From contig DHNU01000017.1 of the NCBI GenBank assembly GCA_002407645.1, forward strand, positions 4,644 through 23,018: a stretch of DNA of 18,375 nucleotides, given 5' to 3'. The first letter of the stretch is position 1. Each line of letters opens with the position of its first letter. The notes below the pieces were generated by a model, which worked only from the letters and a program-made list of their open reading frames with translations, made no database searches and was not told where the DNA came from. Below, one piece after another: positions 1 through 8,695 of this stretch. The DNA comes from Ruminococcaceae bacterium UBA5408. Lineage in GTDB: Bacteria; Bacillota; Clostridia; Oscillospirales; Acutalibacteraceae. The translations under genes were made by a program, and so were the position numbers.

Positions 1-1216
1 ATGCTTTAAAAGATTCTATAATTTTCTTTACAGCTTTTTCAGTATTTTCTTTTGTATTGAATGCAGTTAAGCGGAAATATCCTTCGCCGCTTATTCCAAA
101 TCCGGAACCCGGGGTGCCAACTACACCTGTTTTTTCAAGGAGCAAGTCAAAGAATTCCCAAGAAGTTAATCCGTTCGGAGTCTTAAGCCATACATATGGT
201 GAATTCACTCCGCCGTAAACTTCAAATCCGGCTTCTCTAAGTCCATTAAGCATGATTTTTGCATTATTAAGATAATATGTTATATTTCCTTTTACTTCTT
301 CCTGTCCTGCTTCAGAATAAACAGCCTCTGCACCACGCTGGACAACATACGATACACCGTTCATTTTTGTGGACTGGCGTCTGTCCCAAAGTTTATTGAG
401 AGAAACTCCGTCAAAAACAAGTTCTTTTGGAATTACTGTATATGCACAGCGTGTGCCTGTGAATCCTGCTGTTTTGGAAAAGCTTCTGAATTCTATTGCA
501 CATTTCTTTGCGCCTTCAATTTCAAAAATACTGTGAGGCATATCATCTTCAGTAATAAACGCTTCATAGGCAGCATCATAAAGAATAATTGACTTGTTTT
601 CGAGAGCAAAATCCACCCACTTTTTAAGCTCACCGCGTGTAATTCCGACACCGGACGGATTATTGGGGAAACAGAGATATATCATATCTGCACGCTGCTT
701 GGGAATTTCCGGTAGAAAACCGTTTTCTTTAAGGCACGGCATATATACAATATTGCTCCATCCGTTATCCTTATATTCCCCTGCTCTTCCTGTCATTACA
801 TTTGTGTCGACATATACGGGATAAACCGGGTCACAAACTGCAACAGTATTGTTTACGTCAAATATATCACCGATACTTCCTGTATCGCTTTTTGCGCCGT
901 CGCTTACAAATATTTCATCTACATTAATATTTACTCCGCGTTTTTTGAAATCGTTTTCAGCAATCGCACTTCGCAAAAACTCATACCCTGCTTCAGGGCC
1001 GTAACCGCGGAAAGTTTCTTTATTCCCCATTTCTTTTGATGCTTTCACCATAGCATCCACTACAGCTTTTGGAAGAGGGCGGGTTACATCACCTATTCCC
1101 AATCTGATTATTTCCATTTCCGGGTGGCTTTCTGAAAACTTCTTTACTTTTGCGGCAATGTCCACAAATAAATAACTGGCGGGCAATTTCACAAAATTTT
1201 CGTTGACTTTTAGCAA
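1..1216 (-). CDS. dapL: LL-diaminopimelate aminotransferase (3' end cut by the window edge)
   Basis: PLP-dependent fold-type I aminotransferase that makes LL-diaminopimelate directly from tetrahydrodipicolinate and glutamate, bypassing the succinylase/acetylase routes; cytosolic, lysine and peptidoglycan precursor pathway. Read on the minus strand, the frame is open for 405 codons and the next codon begins with T at base 1, so it may be complete but for its stop. Visible motifs are the N-terminal [34 protein letters not shown], and the PLP-lysine stretch [13 protein letters not shown]. No ATG fits the N-terminus; the likely start is TTG at 1216 (reading MLKVNENF), with AAAGGA at 1228-1233 as ribosome site, 11 bases away, slightly long. 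It lies 44 bases after dapF and is the last visible gene of the glnA-ANTAR-dapF-dapL run. The next enzyme, DapF, uses its product. Family call is firm; the TTG start is an inference. Confidence 0.93.
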   Translation of the reverse strand, partial: MLKVNENFVKLPASYLFVDIAAKVKKFSESHPEMEIIRLGIGDVTRPLPKAVVDAMVKASKEMGNKETFRGYGPEAGYEFLRSAIAENDFKKRGVNINVDEIFVSDGAKSDTGSIGDIFDVNNTVAVCDPVYPVYVDTNVMTGRAGEYKDNGWSNIVYMPCLKENGFLPEIPKQRADMIYLCFPNNPSGVGITRGELKKWVDFALENKSIILYDAAYEAFITEDDMPHSIFEIEGAKKCAIEFRSFSKTAGFTGTRCAYTVIPKELVFDGVSLNKLWDRRQSTKMNGVSYVVQRGAEAVYSEAGQEEVKGNITYYLNNAKIMLNGLREAGFEVYGGVNSPYVWLKTPNGLTSWEFFDLLLEKTGVVGTPGSGFGISGEGYFRLTAFNTKENTEKAVKKIIESFKA

Positions 1217-1260
1217 AGTACTAACATTCCTTTCATTAATGTCTTTATAAAACGATTATA

Positions 1261-2097
1261 TTAAAGTTGAACCGTTCCGTCAAATACAAATTCGGCAGGA
1301 CCCTGCATAAATACACTGTCGGAATCCTTTTTCCAATCAATATTTAAGTCCCCGCCTTTCAAATGGACCTTCACCCTGCGGTCTGTTTTTCCGTTTACTG
1401 CACAGGCTACAGCCGTGGCACAAGCTCCAGTGCCGCAGGCCCATGTTTCACCGGAACCGCGTTCCCAAACTCTCATATTTACTTCGTTTTTGTTTAATAC
1501 CTCTACAAATTCAATATTTGCTCTGTTGGGGAAAATACTGTTATGTTCAAATTTAGGCCCTATTTTTTCTATTTCTATTCTATTTACATCATCTACAAAC
1601 ATTATACAATGTGGATTTCCCATTGAAACACATGTAATATTATACTCTTTTTCGTCAACAGTTATCGGTTCGCTTATTACCTGTTCTTTGTTATTATAGT
1701 TTACAGGAATATTTTCAGCGTTTAATTCCGGTTTTCCCATATCAACCGTTACATATTTAACTTTACCGTCTTCAATTTGTAAAAACAAAGTTTTAATACC
1801 GCTCATAGTATCTACTTTAATAACATCTTTTTTGACTATTCCGCGGTCATAAACATATTTTCCCACACATCTTATTCCGTTACCGCACATCATGGCTTGT
1901 GAGCCGTCGGCATTATAAATATCCATGCGGCAATCTGCTTTATCTGAAGGTTCAATCAAAATTATTCCGTCAGAACCTATCCCAAAATGTCTGTCACTTA
2001 ATTTTATTGACAGTTTCGACGGATTTTCGATTTTTTCTTCAAAGCAGTTTACATAAACATAATCATTTCCAATTCCCTGCATCTTCGTGAATTTCAT
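1261..2097 (-). CDS. dapF: Diaminopimelate epimerase
   Basis: Cofactor-independent epimerase converting LL- to meso-diaminopimelate, the direct precursor of lysine and of the peptidoglycan cross-linking residue. 278 residues, the normal family length, with two mirror-image alpha/beta domains. The two catalytic cysteines are both present: C71 in MCGNGIRCVGKYV and C221 in ETWACGTGACATAVA; the active-site loop GNPH is at 160-163. ATG start at 2097 with a strong GAGGAG ribosome site that overlaps the stop of the upstream ANTAR gene (12-base gap), so the two are translationally close. It precedes dapL by 44 bases, giving two consecutive steps of one pathway in one operon. Confidence 0.97.
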   Translation of the reverse strand: MKFTKMQGIGNDYVYVNCFEEKIENPSKLSIKLSDRHFGIGSDGIILIEPSDKADCRMDIYNADGSQAMMCGNGIRCVGKYVYDRGIVKKDVIKVDTMSGIKTLFLQIEDGKVKYVTVDMGKPELNAENIPVNYNNKEQVISEPITVDEKEYNITCVSMGNPHCIMFVDDVNRIEIEKIGPKFEHNSIFPNRANIEFVEVLNKNEVNMRVWERGSGETWACGTGACATAVACAVNGKTDRRVKVHLKGGDLNIDWKKDSDSVFMQGPAEFVFDGTVQL

Positions 2098-2109
2098 TAA
2101 ATTTCTCCT

Positions 2110-2652
2110 CTATTCATTTAAAATTATCATTGCTGTTTCTACCATTTTCTTACCTGTATTCATACTTTTCTTTTGAATAAAACGGTGAGCCTGAGCTTCA
2201 GTAAAGTTATTACGAGCAATTAACAAGTTTTTTGCATCTTCAATGATTTTCTTTTCATCATAGCCGCCGCCCGTCAATTTTTTCTTAATACATAACGAAG
2301 TATAATCGGATATATTTAAAAGCATCTTGACAGAAGAAAGTACATCTTTTTTACTGAGCGGCAGTATTAAACTTGCGCATGAAAGAGTTTCTGAAATATT
2401 TGACTGCTGTGACTTTAAAATAAATAAAAAATCATAATTTGAACTTACGACCTTAGTAAGACCTGTTGCAGGCATATCCTTTAACCTTGCACTGCAAACA
2501 ACAACTCCTCCGTTATAGTACCTGTTTGTAAAATCTATTACTTGCGAACCGGCTGTGCATACTCCACTTACATTTAAACCGCCAAAACGGAGAACAGCCG
2601 CTATTTTTTTGGCATAATCCAAATTAGAATTTGCCACGATAATACTGCTCAT
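2110..2652 (-). CDS. ANTAR-domain RNA-binding regulator with degenerate receiver domain
   Basis: 180 residues. Residues 1-115 have the size and alternating hydrophobic pattern of a CheY-like receiver, but the acidic pair after strand 1 is missing (IIVANSNLD) and there is no aspartate at the end of strand 3 (VVVCSARL, 50-57), so phosphorylation in the usual way is unlikely. Residues about 133-178 match the ANTAR pattern: KKIIEDAKNLLIARNNFTE, AQAHRFIQKKSM and a closing VETAMIIL. ANTAR proteins bind paired hexaloop hairpins in leader RNAs and prevent transcription termination. The longest frame opens at TTG 2661, but that codon abuts the GGAG ribosome site; ATG 2652 is correctly spaced (9 bases). 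It sits between glnA and dapF in one run; ANTAR genes beside glnA are known in some clostridia. Target inferred, not shown: perhaps the glnA leader. Confidence 0.88.
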   Translation of the reverse strand: MSSIIVANSNLDYAKKIAAVLRFGGLNVSGVCTAGSQVIDFTNRYYNGGVVVCSARLKDMPATGLTKVVSSNYDFLFILKSQQSNISETLSCASLILPLSKKDVLSSVKMLLNISDYTSLCIKKKLTGGGYDEKKIIEDAKNLLIARNNFTEAQAHRFIQKKSMNTGKKMVETAMIILNE

Positions 2653-2692
2653 TTTATGCAACTCCGTTTATGGGATTTGTAACTTACACACA

Positions 2693-4018
2693 TTAAAATT
2701 TATTCAAATACTGGTTTATTTCCCATTCTGTTACTGCAGTTGAAAAATCAAACCATTCTTTTTCTTTTGCTTCAATATACTTATTAAATACATGGCTGCC
2801 CAATGTTTTTTTAATAAATGGGTCAGCTTTCATCTCGTTAATGGCATTACTCAAATTCGTAGGAAGTGCTTCAATACCGGCTGCATGTCTGTCTTTTATA
2901 TCATAGATATTTGTTGAAACCGCTTGCGGAGGCATTAAGTTGTTTTTTATTCCTTCCAGCCCTGCGGCAAGCAGTACGGCAAGTTCAAGGTATGGGTTAC
3001 ACGCAGGATCAGGGTTTCTTAGTTCTACCCTTGTTCCCTCGCCACGAGTTGCGGGAACTCTTATTAAGGCACTTCGATTGCTTAAAGTCCAAGCAATATT
3101 ACATGGTGCCTCATATCCGGGTACAAGGCGCTTATACGAATTTACAAGCGGATTTGTAATTGCACACATCCCTTTAATATGCTTCATAATTCCGGCTATA
3201 AAATTATAGGCAATTTGACTTAATCCGGATTTACTGTTTGGGTCATAGAATACATTTGTTCCGTTTTTACACAAAGACATATTTGTATGCATCCCGGAGC
3301 CGCATCGCCCATAAATTGGTTTTGGCATAAATGTTGCGCAAAGGCCGTGTGCATCCGCACATGACTTAACAACCATTTTAAAAGTTACTATATTATCCGC
3401 TGCAGAAAGTGCTTCACTGTACTTAAAATCAATTTCGTGCTGTGCAATGGCGACTTCATGATGTGATGTCTCAATTTCAAAGCCCATTTCTTCAAGGTTT
3501 AAACAGATATCTCTGCGGGCACTTTCTCCCAAATCCGAAGGCCCTAAATCAAAATATCCTGCGGTATCGTGGGTAATTGTAGTAGGATGGCCGAATTCAT
3601 CCGTGTTAAAAAGAAAGAATTCACATTCAGGTCCTACATTGAAAGTATAGCCCATATCAGCAGCTTTTTTTATAACATTCTTTAAAATATATCGCGGGTC
3701 ACCTTCAAATGGGCTGCCGTCGGTTTTGTAAATATCACAAATTAGACGTGCAACTCTTCCATGTTGTGTATGCCAAGGCAAAATGGTAAAAGAGTCAAAA
3801 TCAGGTCGAAGATACATATCTGATTCTTCAATTCTTACAAATCCCTCAATTGATGAACCGTCAAACATACATTGATTGTCCAATGCTTTTTCAATTTGGC
3901 TTGTGGTAATAGCAACATTTTTTAAGGTTCCTAAAATATCCGTAAACTGAAGCCTTATAAATTTGACATTATTTTCATCAATCATTCTGATAATGTCGTC
4001 TTTTGTATATTTACCCAA
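2693..4018 (-). CDS. glnA: Glutamine synthetase, type I (GSI-alpha)
   Basis: ATP-dependent condensation of ammonium with glutamate to glutamine; dodecameric cytosolic enzyme at the centre of nitrogen assimilation. 441 residues, typical of the short GSI-alpha class, without the longer insertion and adenylylation tyrosine region of proteobacterial GSI-beta. Landmarks: FDGSSIEGF at 52-60, metal-site glutamates in GPECEFFLF (E131, E133), [10 protein letters not shown], the ATP/glutamate region [17 protein letters not shown], and [12 protein letters not shown] near the C-terminus. R62, in FVRIEESDM, corresponds to the arginine linked to glutamine feedback inhibition in the Bacillus enzyme. Start is TTG at 4018, with AGGAGG at 4027-4032, 8 bases upstream. 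First gene of the run with the ANTAR regulator, dapF and dapL, transcribed from a promoter at 4104-4132 through a hairpin-containing leader. Confidence 0.98.
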   Translation of the reverse strand: MGKYTKDDIIRMIDENNVKFIRLQFTDILGTLKNVAITTSQIEKALDNQCMFDGSSIEGFVRIEESDMYLRPDFDSFTILPWHTQHGRVARLICDIYKTDGSPFEGDPRYILKNVIKKAADMGYTFNVGPECEFFLFNTDEFGHPTTITHDTAGYFDLGPSDLGESARRDICLNLEEMGFEIETSHHEVAIAQHEIDFKYSEALSAADNIVTFKMVVKSCADAHGLCATFMPKPIYGRCGSGMHTNMSLCKNGTNVFYDPNSKSGLSQIAYNFIAGIMKHIKGMCAITNPLVNSYKRLVPGYEAPCNIAWTLSNRSALIRVPATRGEGTRVELRNPDPACNPYLELAVLLAAGLEGIKNNLMPPQAVSTNIYDIKDRHAAGIEALPTNLSNAINEMKADPFIKKTLGSHVFNKYIEAKEKEWFDFSTAVTEWEINQYLNKF

Positions 4019-4043
4019 AATCGATACCTCCTGTAAAATAAAA

Positions 4044-4082
4044 ATAACAAGGCTGCTCTTTTTTAAAGAACCTCCTTGTCAT
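4044..4082 (-). terminator. Terminator-like hairpin in the glnA leader (possible attenuator)
   Basis: On the minus strand, ATGACAAGG pairs with CCTTGTTAT (9 pairs, one G-U); after a symmetric AG/AG internal loop, GTTCTTT pairs with AAAGAGC (7 pairs, one G-U), closed by an AAA loop. A broken U-run follows (4035-4046), then the AGGAGG site of glnA 12 bases past the stem. Lying between the predicted start of transcription (about 4097) and the glnA start, it can only act by stopping or delaying glnA transcription. The adjacent ANTAR gene makes it a candidate antitermination target, but I do not see the paired ANNGNN hexaloop hairpins expected. Structure seen; role inferred. Confidence 0.6.
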
Positions 4083-4103
4083 AGTAATTTACATATTGCT
4101 TAT

Positions 4104-4132
4104 ATTTTATTATATTTACTATAAAGTGTCAA
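4104..4132 (-). promoter_or_regulatory. Probable sigma-A promoter of glnA
   Basis: Perfect -35 box TTGACA (4132-4127), 17-base spacer, then TATAAA (4109-4104). Predicted transcription start near 4097 gives a leader of about 79 bases carrying the hairpin described separately. Confidence 0.75.
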
Positions 4133-4261
4133 TGCTTTTTGAATTGAATAGCGTATTTCATTTTTATGCACAAATTTTTATAATGCAGAACTGTATTTCC
4201 GTCTTTTTGCAACATTTGTTTTCTCATCTTGCAAGAATGATGAATTTTCTACTTGTTTTAA

Positions 4262-5695
<1,434 letters not shown>

Positions 5696-5714
5696 TTTTA
5701 CTTCCATTTAAACT

Positions 5715-5755
5715 ACAAAACCGTCGGTTATGAAGCCGACGGTTTTGTAATTTTT
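5715..5755 (+). terminator. Rho-independent terminator of gdhA
   Basis: ACAAAACCGTCGG (5715-5727) and CCGACGGTTTTGT (5736-5748) form a perfect 13-pair stem with an 8-base loop, followed by AATTTTT. It begins 19 bases after the gdhA stop. Because A-rich bases flank the other side it could also stop the rlmH transcript from the minus strand, more weakly. Confidence 0.92.
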
Positions 5756-5774
5756 ATGCGCAAATTTAAAATAA

Positions 5775-6254
5775 TTATTTATGATATTTACCATGATTAA
5801 TAATTTGAAAAGAACGGTAAATCTGCTCACAAAGCATTACTCTTGCAAGCTGATGTGGAAAAGTCATCGCAGACATTGAAATTTTATACTTAGCTTTTTC
5901 TTTAACTTCATTGCTCAGACCATATGAACTGCCGATAACAAAAACTATAGAACTGGTTCCATTAATTGATAAGGAATCAATTGTTTCTGAAAGTTTTTCC
6001 GATGAAAAAGGTACACCCTCTATGCAAAGTGCAAAAACAGCAGAATTTTTAATATGTGATAATATTTTCTGTCCTTCTGTTATTAATGCTGTATCAATCT
6101 GTGATTGTGAAGGATTATCCGGGATACGTGATTCCGGCAACTCAATAATTGAAAAAGTGCAAAATGATTTTAATCTTTTTGCATATTCAGCACATGCATT
6201 TTTCCAAAATGATTCCTTTAACTTTCCAATACATATAATTTTAACTGACAGCAT
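5775..6254 (-). CDS. rlmH: 23S rRNA (pseudouridine1915-N3)-methyltransferase
   Basis: SPOUT-class methyltransferase that uses S-adenosylmethionine to methylate pseudouridine 1915 in helix 69 of 23S rRNA on assembled 70S ribosomes. 159 residues, the family length. The knot region reads FVIGSSYGLSNEV, then the signature MTFPHQLARVMLCEQIYRSF and the closing INHGKYHK, matching the conserved C-terminal YHK. One small oddity: the usual IGGS loop reads IGSS here. ATG start at 6254; its AGGTGA ribosome site overlaps the stop of walJ, 8 bases upstream. walJ next to rlmH is a common Firmicutes arrangement. Confidence 0.96.
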   Translation of the reverse strand: MLSVKIICIGKLKESFWKNACAEYAKRLKSFCTFSIIELPESRIPDNPSQSQIDTALITEGQKILSHIKNSAVFALCIEGVPFSSEKLSETIDSLSINGTSSIVFVIGSSYGLSNEVKEKAKYKISMSAMTFPHQLARVMLCEQIYRSFQIINHGKYHK

Positions 6255-6262
6255 TAATTCAC

Positions 6263-7057
6263 CTAAAAAATCATCACTTTACTGTTTACATTTTCTTTAG
6301 GTGCAACGTAAAGCTGATAATCTACCCCTTCCTTAAGTCCTGCAAGAGAAAGCGAACACAGGGATGTTTGGTATGCAAGTTCCGGAGTATTATTTTCAGA
6401 ACTCAAATGAGCTAAAACAAAGTGCGTTGTTCCTTTTTTTGCAAGTTCAAACAGTTGATCCGCACAAGCTTGATTGGATAAATGCCCGATATTAGATAAA
6501 ATACGTTGTTTTAGATAATACGGATATGCACCATTTTGTAGCATTCTGACATCATGATTAGATTCCAATACTACTAAATCCGTCCCTAAAAGCTCTTTTT
6601 TAACTGCTTCTGAAAAATACCCAAGGTCGGTAGAAAAACCCGCGCTGCGCCCGTCCTGTGTTTCTATGCGGTAACCTAAGCCTTCCGCACAATCATGAGA
6701 AGTTCTAAACGGTTTTATGTACATACCGGCACATTCCATTCCATTTTCATCAATTACATCCGCCGGATATTTTTCATTTAAACATCCCATTTTTTCAAGG
6801 GCTTTCAACGTGCCGACAGATGCAAAAACAGGAATATGATGACGAGATGCAAAGACTCTAAGTCCTTTCACATGATCCGAATGTTCATGAGTCACAAAGA
6901 TTGCTTTAACTGAAGCTATATCAATTTCGCAGGACCCAAGCATATTAGTTATCTGTTTTGCCGATCTCCCGGCATCTATCAAAACGCCCGAACCGGAAGA
7001 ACCTATGTAATAACTGTTGCCACTGCTTCCGCTGAATAGCGGACAAAATCTTGCCAT
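6263..7057 (-). CDS. walJ: WalJ/YycJ-type metallo-beta-lactamase-fold hydrolase
   Basis: 264-residue cytosolic metallo-beta-lactamase-fold protein of the family found beside the WalRK cell-wall two-component genes in Firmicutes; thought to be a DNA/RNA-acting phosphodiesterase linked to cell division and wall homeostasis. The metal motif HxHxDH is intact: H57, H59, D61, H62 in THEHSDHVKG; further metal ligands are likely in FSTDLG, SNHD and LAHLS. The N-terminal LFSGSSGNSYYIG and DAGRS are typical of the family. ATG start at 7057 behind a G-rich ribosome site. walRK are not in the window, but rlmH follows directly and murA lies upstream beyond a hairpin. Confidence 0.87.
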   Translation of the reverse strand: MARFCPLFSGSSGNSYYIGSSGSGVLIDAGRSAKQITNMLGSCEIDIASVKAIFVTHEHSDHVKGLRVFASRHHIPVFASVGTLKALEKMGCLNEKYPADVIDENGMECAGMYIKPFRTSHDCAEGLGYRIETQDGRSAGFSTDLGYFSEAVKKELLGTDLVVLESNHDVRMLQNGAYPYYLKQRILSNIGHLSNQACADQLFELAKKGTTHFVLAHLSSENNTPELAYQTSLCSLSLAGLKEGVDYQLYVAPKENVNSKVMIF

Positions 7058-7077
7058 TAATAAACCCCCAAAAACGA

Positions 7078-7107
7078 GAAAAGGGAAAGACTCTATGTCT
7101 ATCCCTT
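7078..7107 (-). terminator. Probable terminator between murA and walJ
   Basis: On the minus strand AAGGGA and TCCCTT close a stem that continues, after one T-T mismatch, with AGAC/GTCT around a 5-base loop. The tail TTCTCGTTTTT is interrupted, so termination may be partial and let some murA transcripts reach walJ. Confidence 0.55.
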
Positions 7108-7135
7108 ATAATAAACAATTAGATATTAAAAAGCA

Positions 7136-8419
7136 TTATACAACTTGAGAAGCCATAGCATCAGGAGTATTAATTCTTTTTACATCCGCACCCAACTCTG
7201 TAAGTTTTTCTATGATATTCTCATATCCACGCTCTATTTGATTAATACCTTCAATTTGTGTAGTACCCTTTGCAGCAAGCGCGGCAATAACCATAGCTGC
7301 GCCCGCCCTTAAATCTGTAGCTCTGACAGGTGCTGCATTTAAATGACTTACACCTTCTACTACTGCTATTTTACCGTCAACGGAAATTTGCGCACCCATA
7401 CGTTTTAATTCTTCGACGTATCTAAACCGATTATCCCAAACACTTTCATTAATTATACTGGTCCCGTCAGCCAAAGAAAGGAGTACAGCAATTTGCGGCT
7501 GCATATCCGTTGGAAAACCCGGATGCGGCATTGTTTTAATATTACATTTATTAAGTTTTCCTGTACGACTTACTCGAATAGAGTCGTCATATTCCTCTAT
7601 TTTAACACCCATCTCTTCAAGTTTTGCGGAAATGGATTCTAAATGTTTCGGTATAACATTTTTTACCAATACGTTTCCTTCGGTTGCAGCAGCGGCAACC
7701 ATATAAGTTCCTGCTTCTATTTGGTCGGGTATAATCGAATAGTTGGTGCCATCTAAATAGCTTACTCCATATATTTTGATTACATCCGTACCTGCTCCTC
7801 TAATATCCGCACCCATAGAATTCAAAAAGTTAGCCAAATCAACTATATGGGGTTCTTTTGCGGCATTTTCAATTACAGTTAAACCTTCTGCTTTAACTGC
7901 AGCAAGCATAATATTTACGGTTGCTCCGACAGATACTACGTCTAAATAGATGTTAGTACCCTTTAAAGAGTCGGCTCTGACGTCAACCATACCGCCCTCT
8001 AATTTATAATTTGCACCCAAAGCGGCAAAACCTTTTAAATGCTGGTCTATTGGGCGAACACCAAAATCACATCCACCTGGCATAGTAACAACAGCATGCT
8101 TAAATCGACCTAAAAGAGCACCTAAAAGATAATATGAACCGCGAATATGGCGTGCAAGTTCATAAGATGCCACATGAGTCTTTATTGGTCTCGGATCAAT
8201 TTCAATTGTAGATTTATTTATATTTCTGATTTTTGCTCCCATGTCATAAAGTATTCTTGTAATCGAAGTAACATCAGTAATATTCGGTATATTTTCTATA
8301 CAGCACACGCCATCTGACAAAATTGCGGCGGGAATAATAGCTATCGCTGCATTTTTTGCTCCGCTTATATTGACCTCGCCTGTAAGGCGATTGCCACCGT
8401 TAATAACAAATTTCTCCAA
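7136..8419 (-). CDS. murA: UDP-N-acetylglucosamine 1-carboxyvinyltransferase
   Basis: First committed step of peptidoglycan synthesis: transfer of enolpyruvate from PEP to UDP-GlcNAc; cytosolic and the target of fosfomycin. 427 residues from the start used here. K22/N23 in ISGAKNAA and C117 in MPGGCDFGVRPIDQH are the substrate and catalytic residues; the cysteine makes it the fosfomycin-sensitive form. Also seen are the repeated inside-out barrel motifs and the PTDMQPQ segment. The longest frame opens at TTG 8449 without a ribosome site; TTG 8419 gives MEKFVINGGNRL, the normal family N-terminus, with TTGGAG (8429-8434) 9 bases upstream. A TATAAT at 8477-8482 is a possible -10 without a clear -35. 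Firmicutes often carry two murA copies; which one this is cannot be told here. Confidence 0.96.
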   Translation of the reverse strand: MEKFVINGGNRLTGEVNISGAKNAAIAIIPAAILSDGVCCIENIPNITDVTSITRILYDMGAKIRNINKSTIEIDPRPIKTHVASYELARHIRGSYYLLGALLGRFKHAVVTMPGGCDFGVRPIDQHLKGFAALGANYKLEGGMVDVRADSLKGTNIYLDVVSVGATVNIMLAAVKAEGLTVIENAAKEPHIVDLANFLNSMGADIRGAGTDVIKIYGVSYLDGTNYSIIPDQIEAGTYMVAAAATEGNVLVKNVIPKHLESISAKLEEMGVKIEEYDDSIRVSRTGKLNKCNIKTMPHPGFPTDMQPQIAVLLSLADGTSIINESVWDNRFRYVEELKRMGAQISVDGKIAVVEGVSHLNAAPVRATDLRAGAAMVIAALAAKGTTQIEGINQIERGYENIIEKLTELGADVKRINTPDAMASQVV

Positions 8420-8653
8420 TGCGGCACGCTCCAATCTAAAGTTAAACAATAATATTATTGCATTTTTGCGTAGATTATTATACGTTTCAAACGAATAAAA
8501 ACATTGTAATTATTATGAAAATTATAAACTAAAAAACATACGAGTATTTAGGAATGTAATGCCAAAAAATCAAGTAAAATACACTCTTACTGATAATAAT
8601 ACACATACTTTAAAATGTCAATAACCCAATAAATAAATATGGATTCAATTGAT

Positions 8654-8670
8654 AAAAGCGTTTCGCTTTT
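8654..8670 (-). terminator. Short hairpin after the M23 hydrolase gene
   Basis: AAAAGCG and CGCTTTT form a 7-pair stem with a 3-base loop, 25 bases after the stop codon on the minus strand. The U-run consists of the last four bases of the stem. Plausible but weak terminator. The rest of 8450-8695 is AT-rich and I see nothing else in it. Confidence 0.45.
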
Positions 8671-8695
8671 TATTAATTTAACGCTTCCTTGATTT

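Noticed and set aside
594..824. Plus-strand open frame inside dapL.
   Set aside because: It lies wholly opposite a well-supported gene and has no family features or ribosome site.
4074..4082. GAC-AAGGAG-GTT as an ANTAR hexaloop hairpin (A1 and G4 present).
   Set aside because: Only three base pairs in the stem and no partner hexaloop hairpin upstream in the leader, so it is mentioned only as a weak alternative.
5911..6300. 129-codon plus-strand open frame over rlmH.
   Set aside because: Antisense shadow; rlmH has full family motifs on the other strand.
8477..8482. TATAAT upstream of murA as a promoter.
   Set aside because: No acceptable -35 box 16-18 bases upstream; in this AT-rich stretch a lone TATAAT is not evidence enough.
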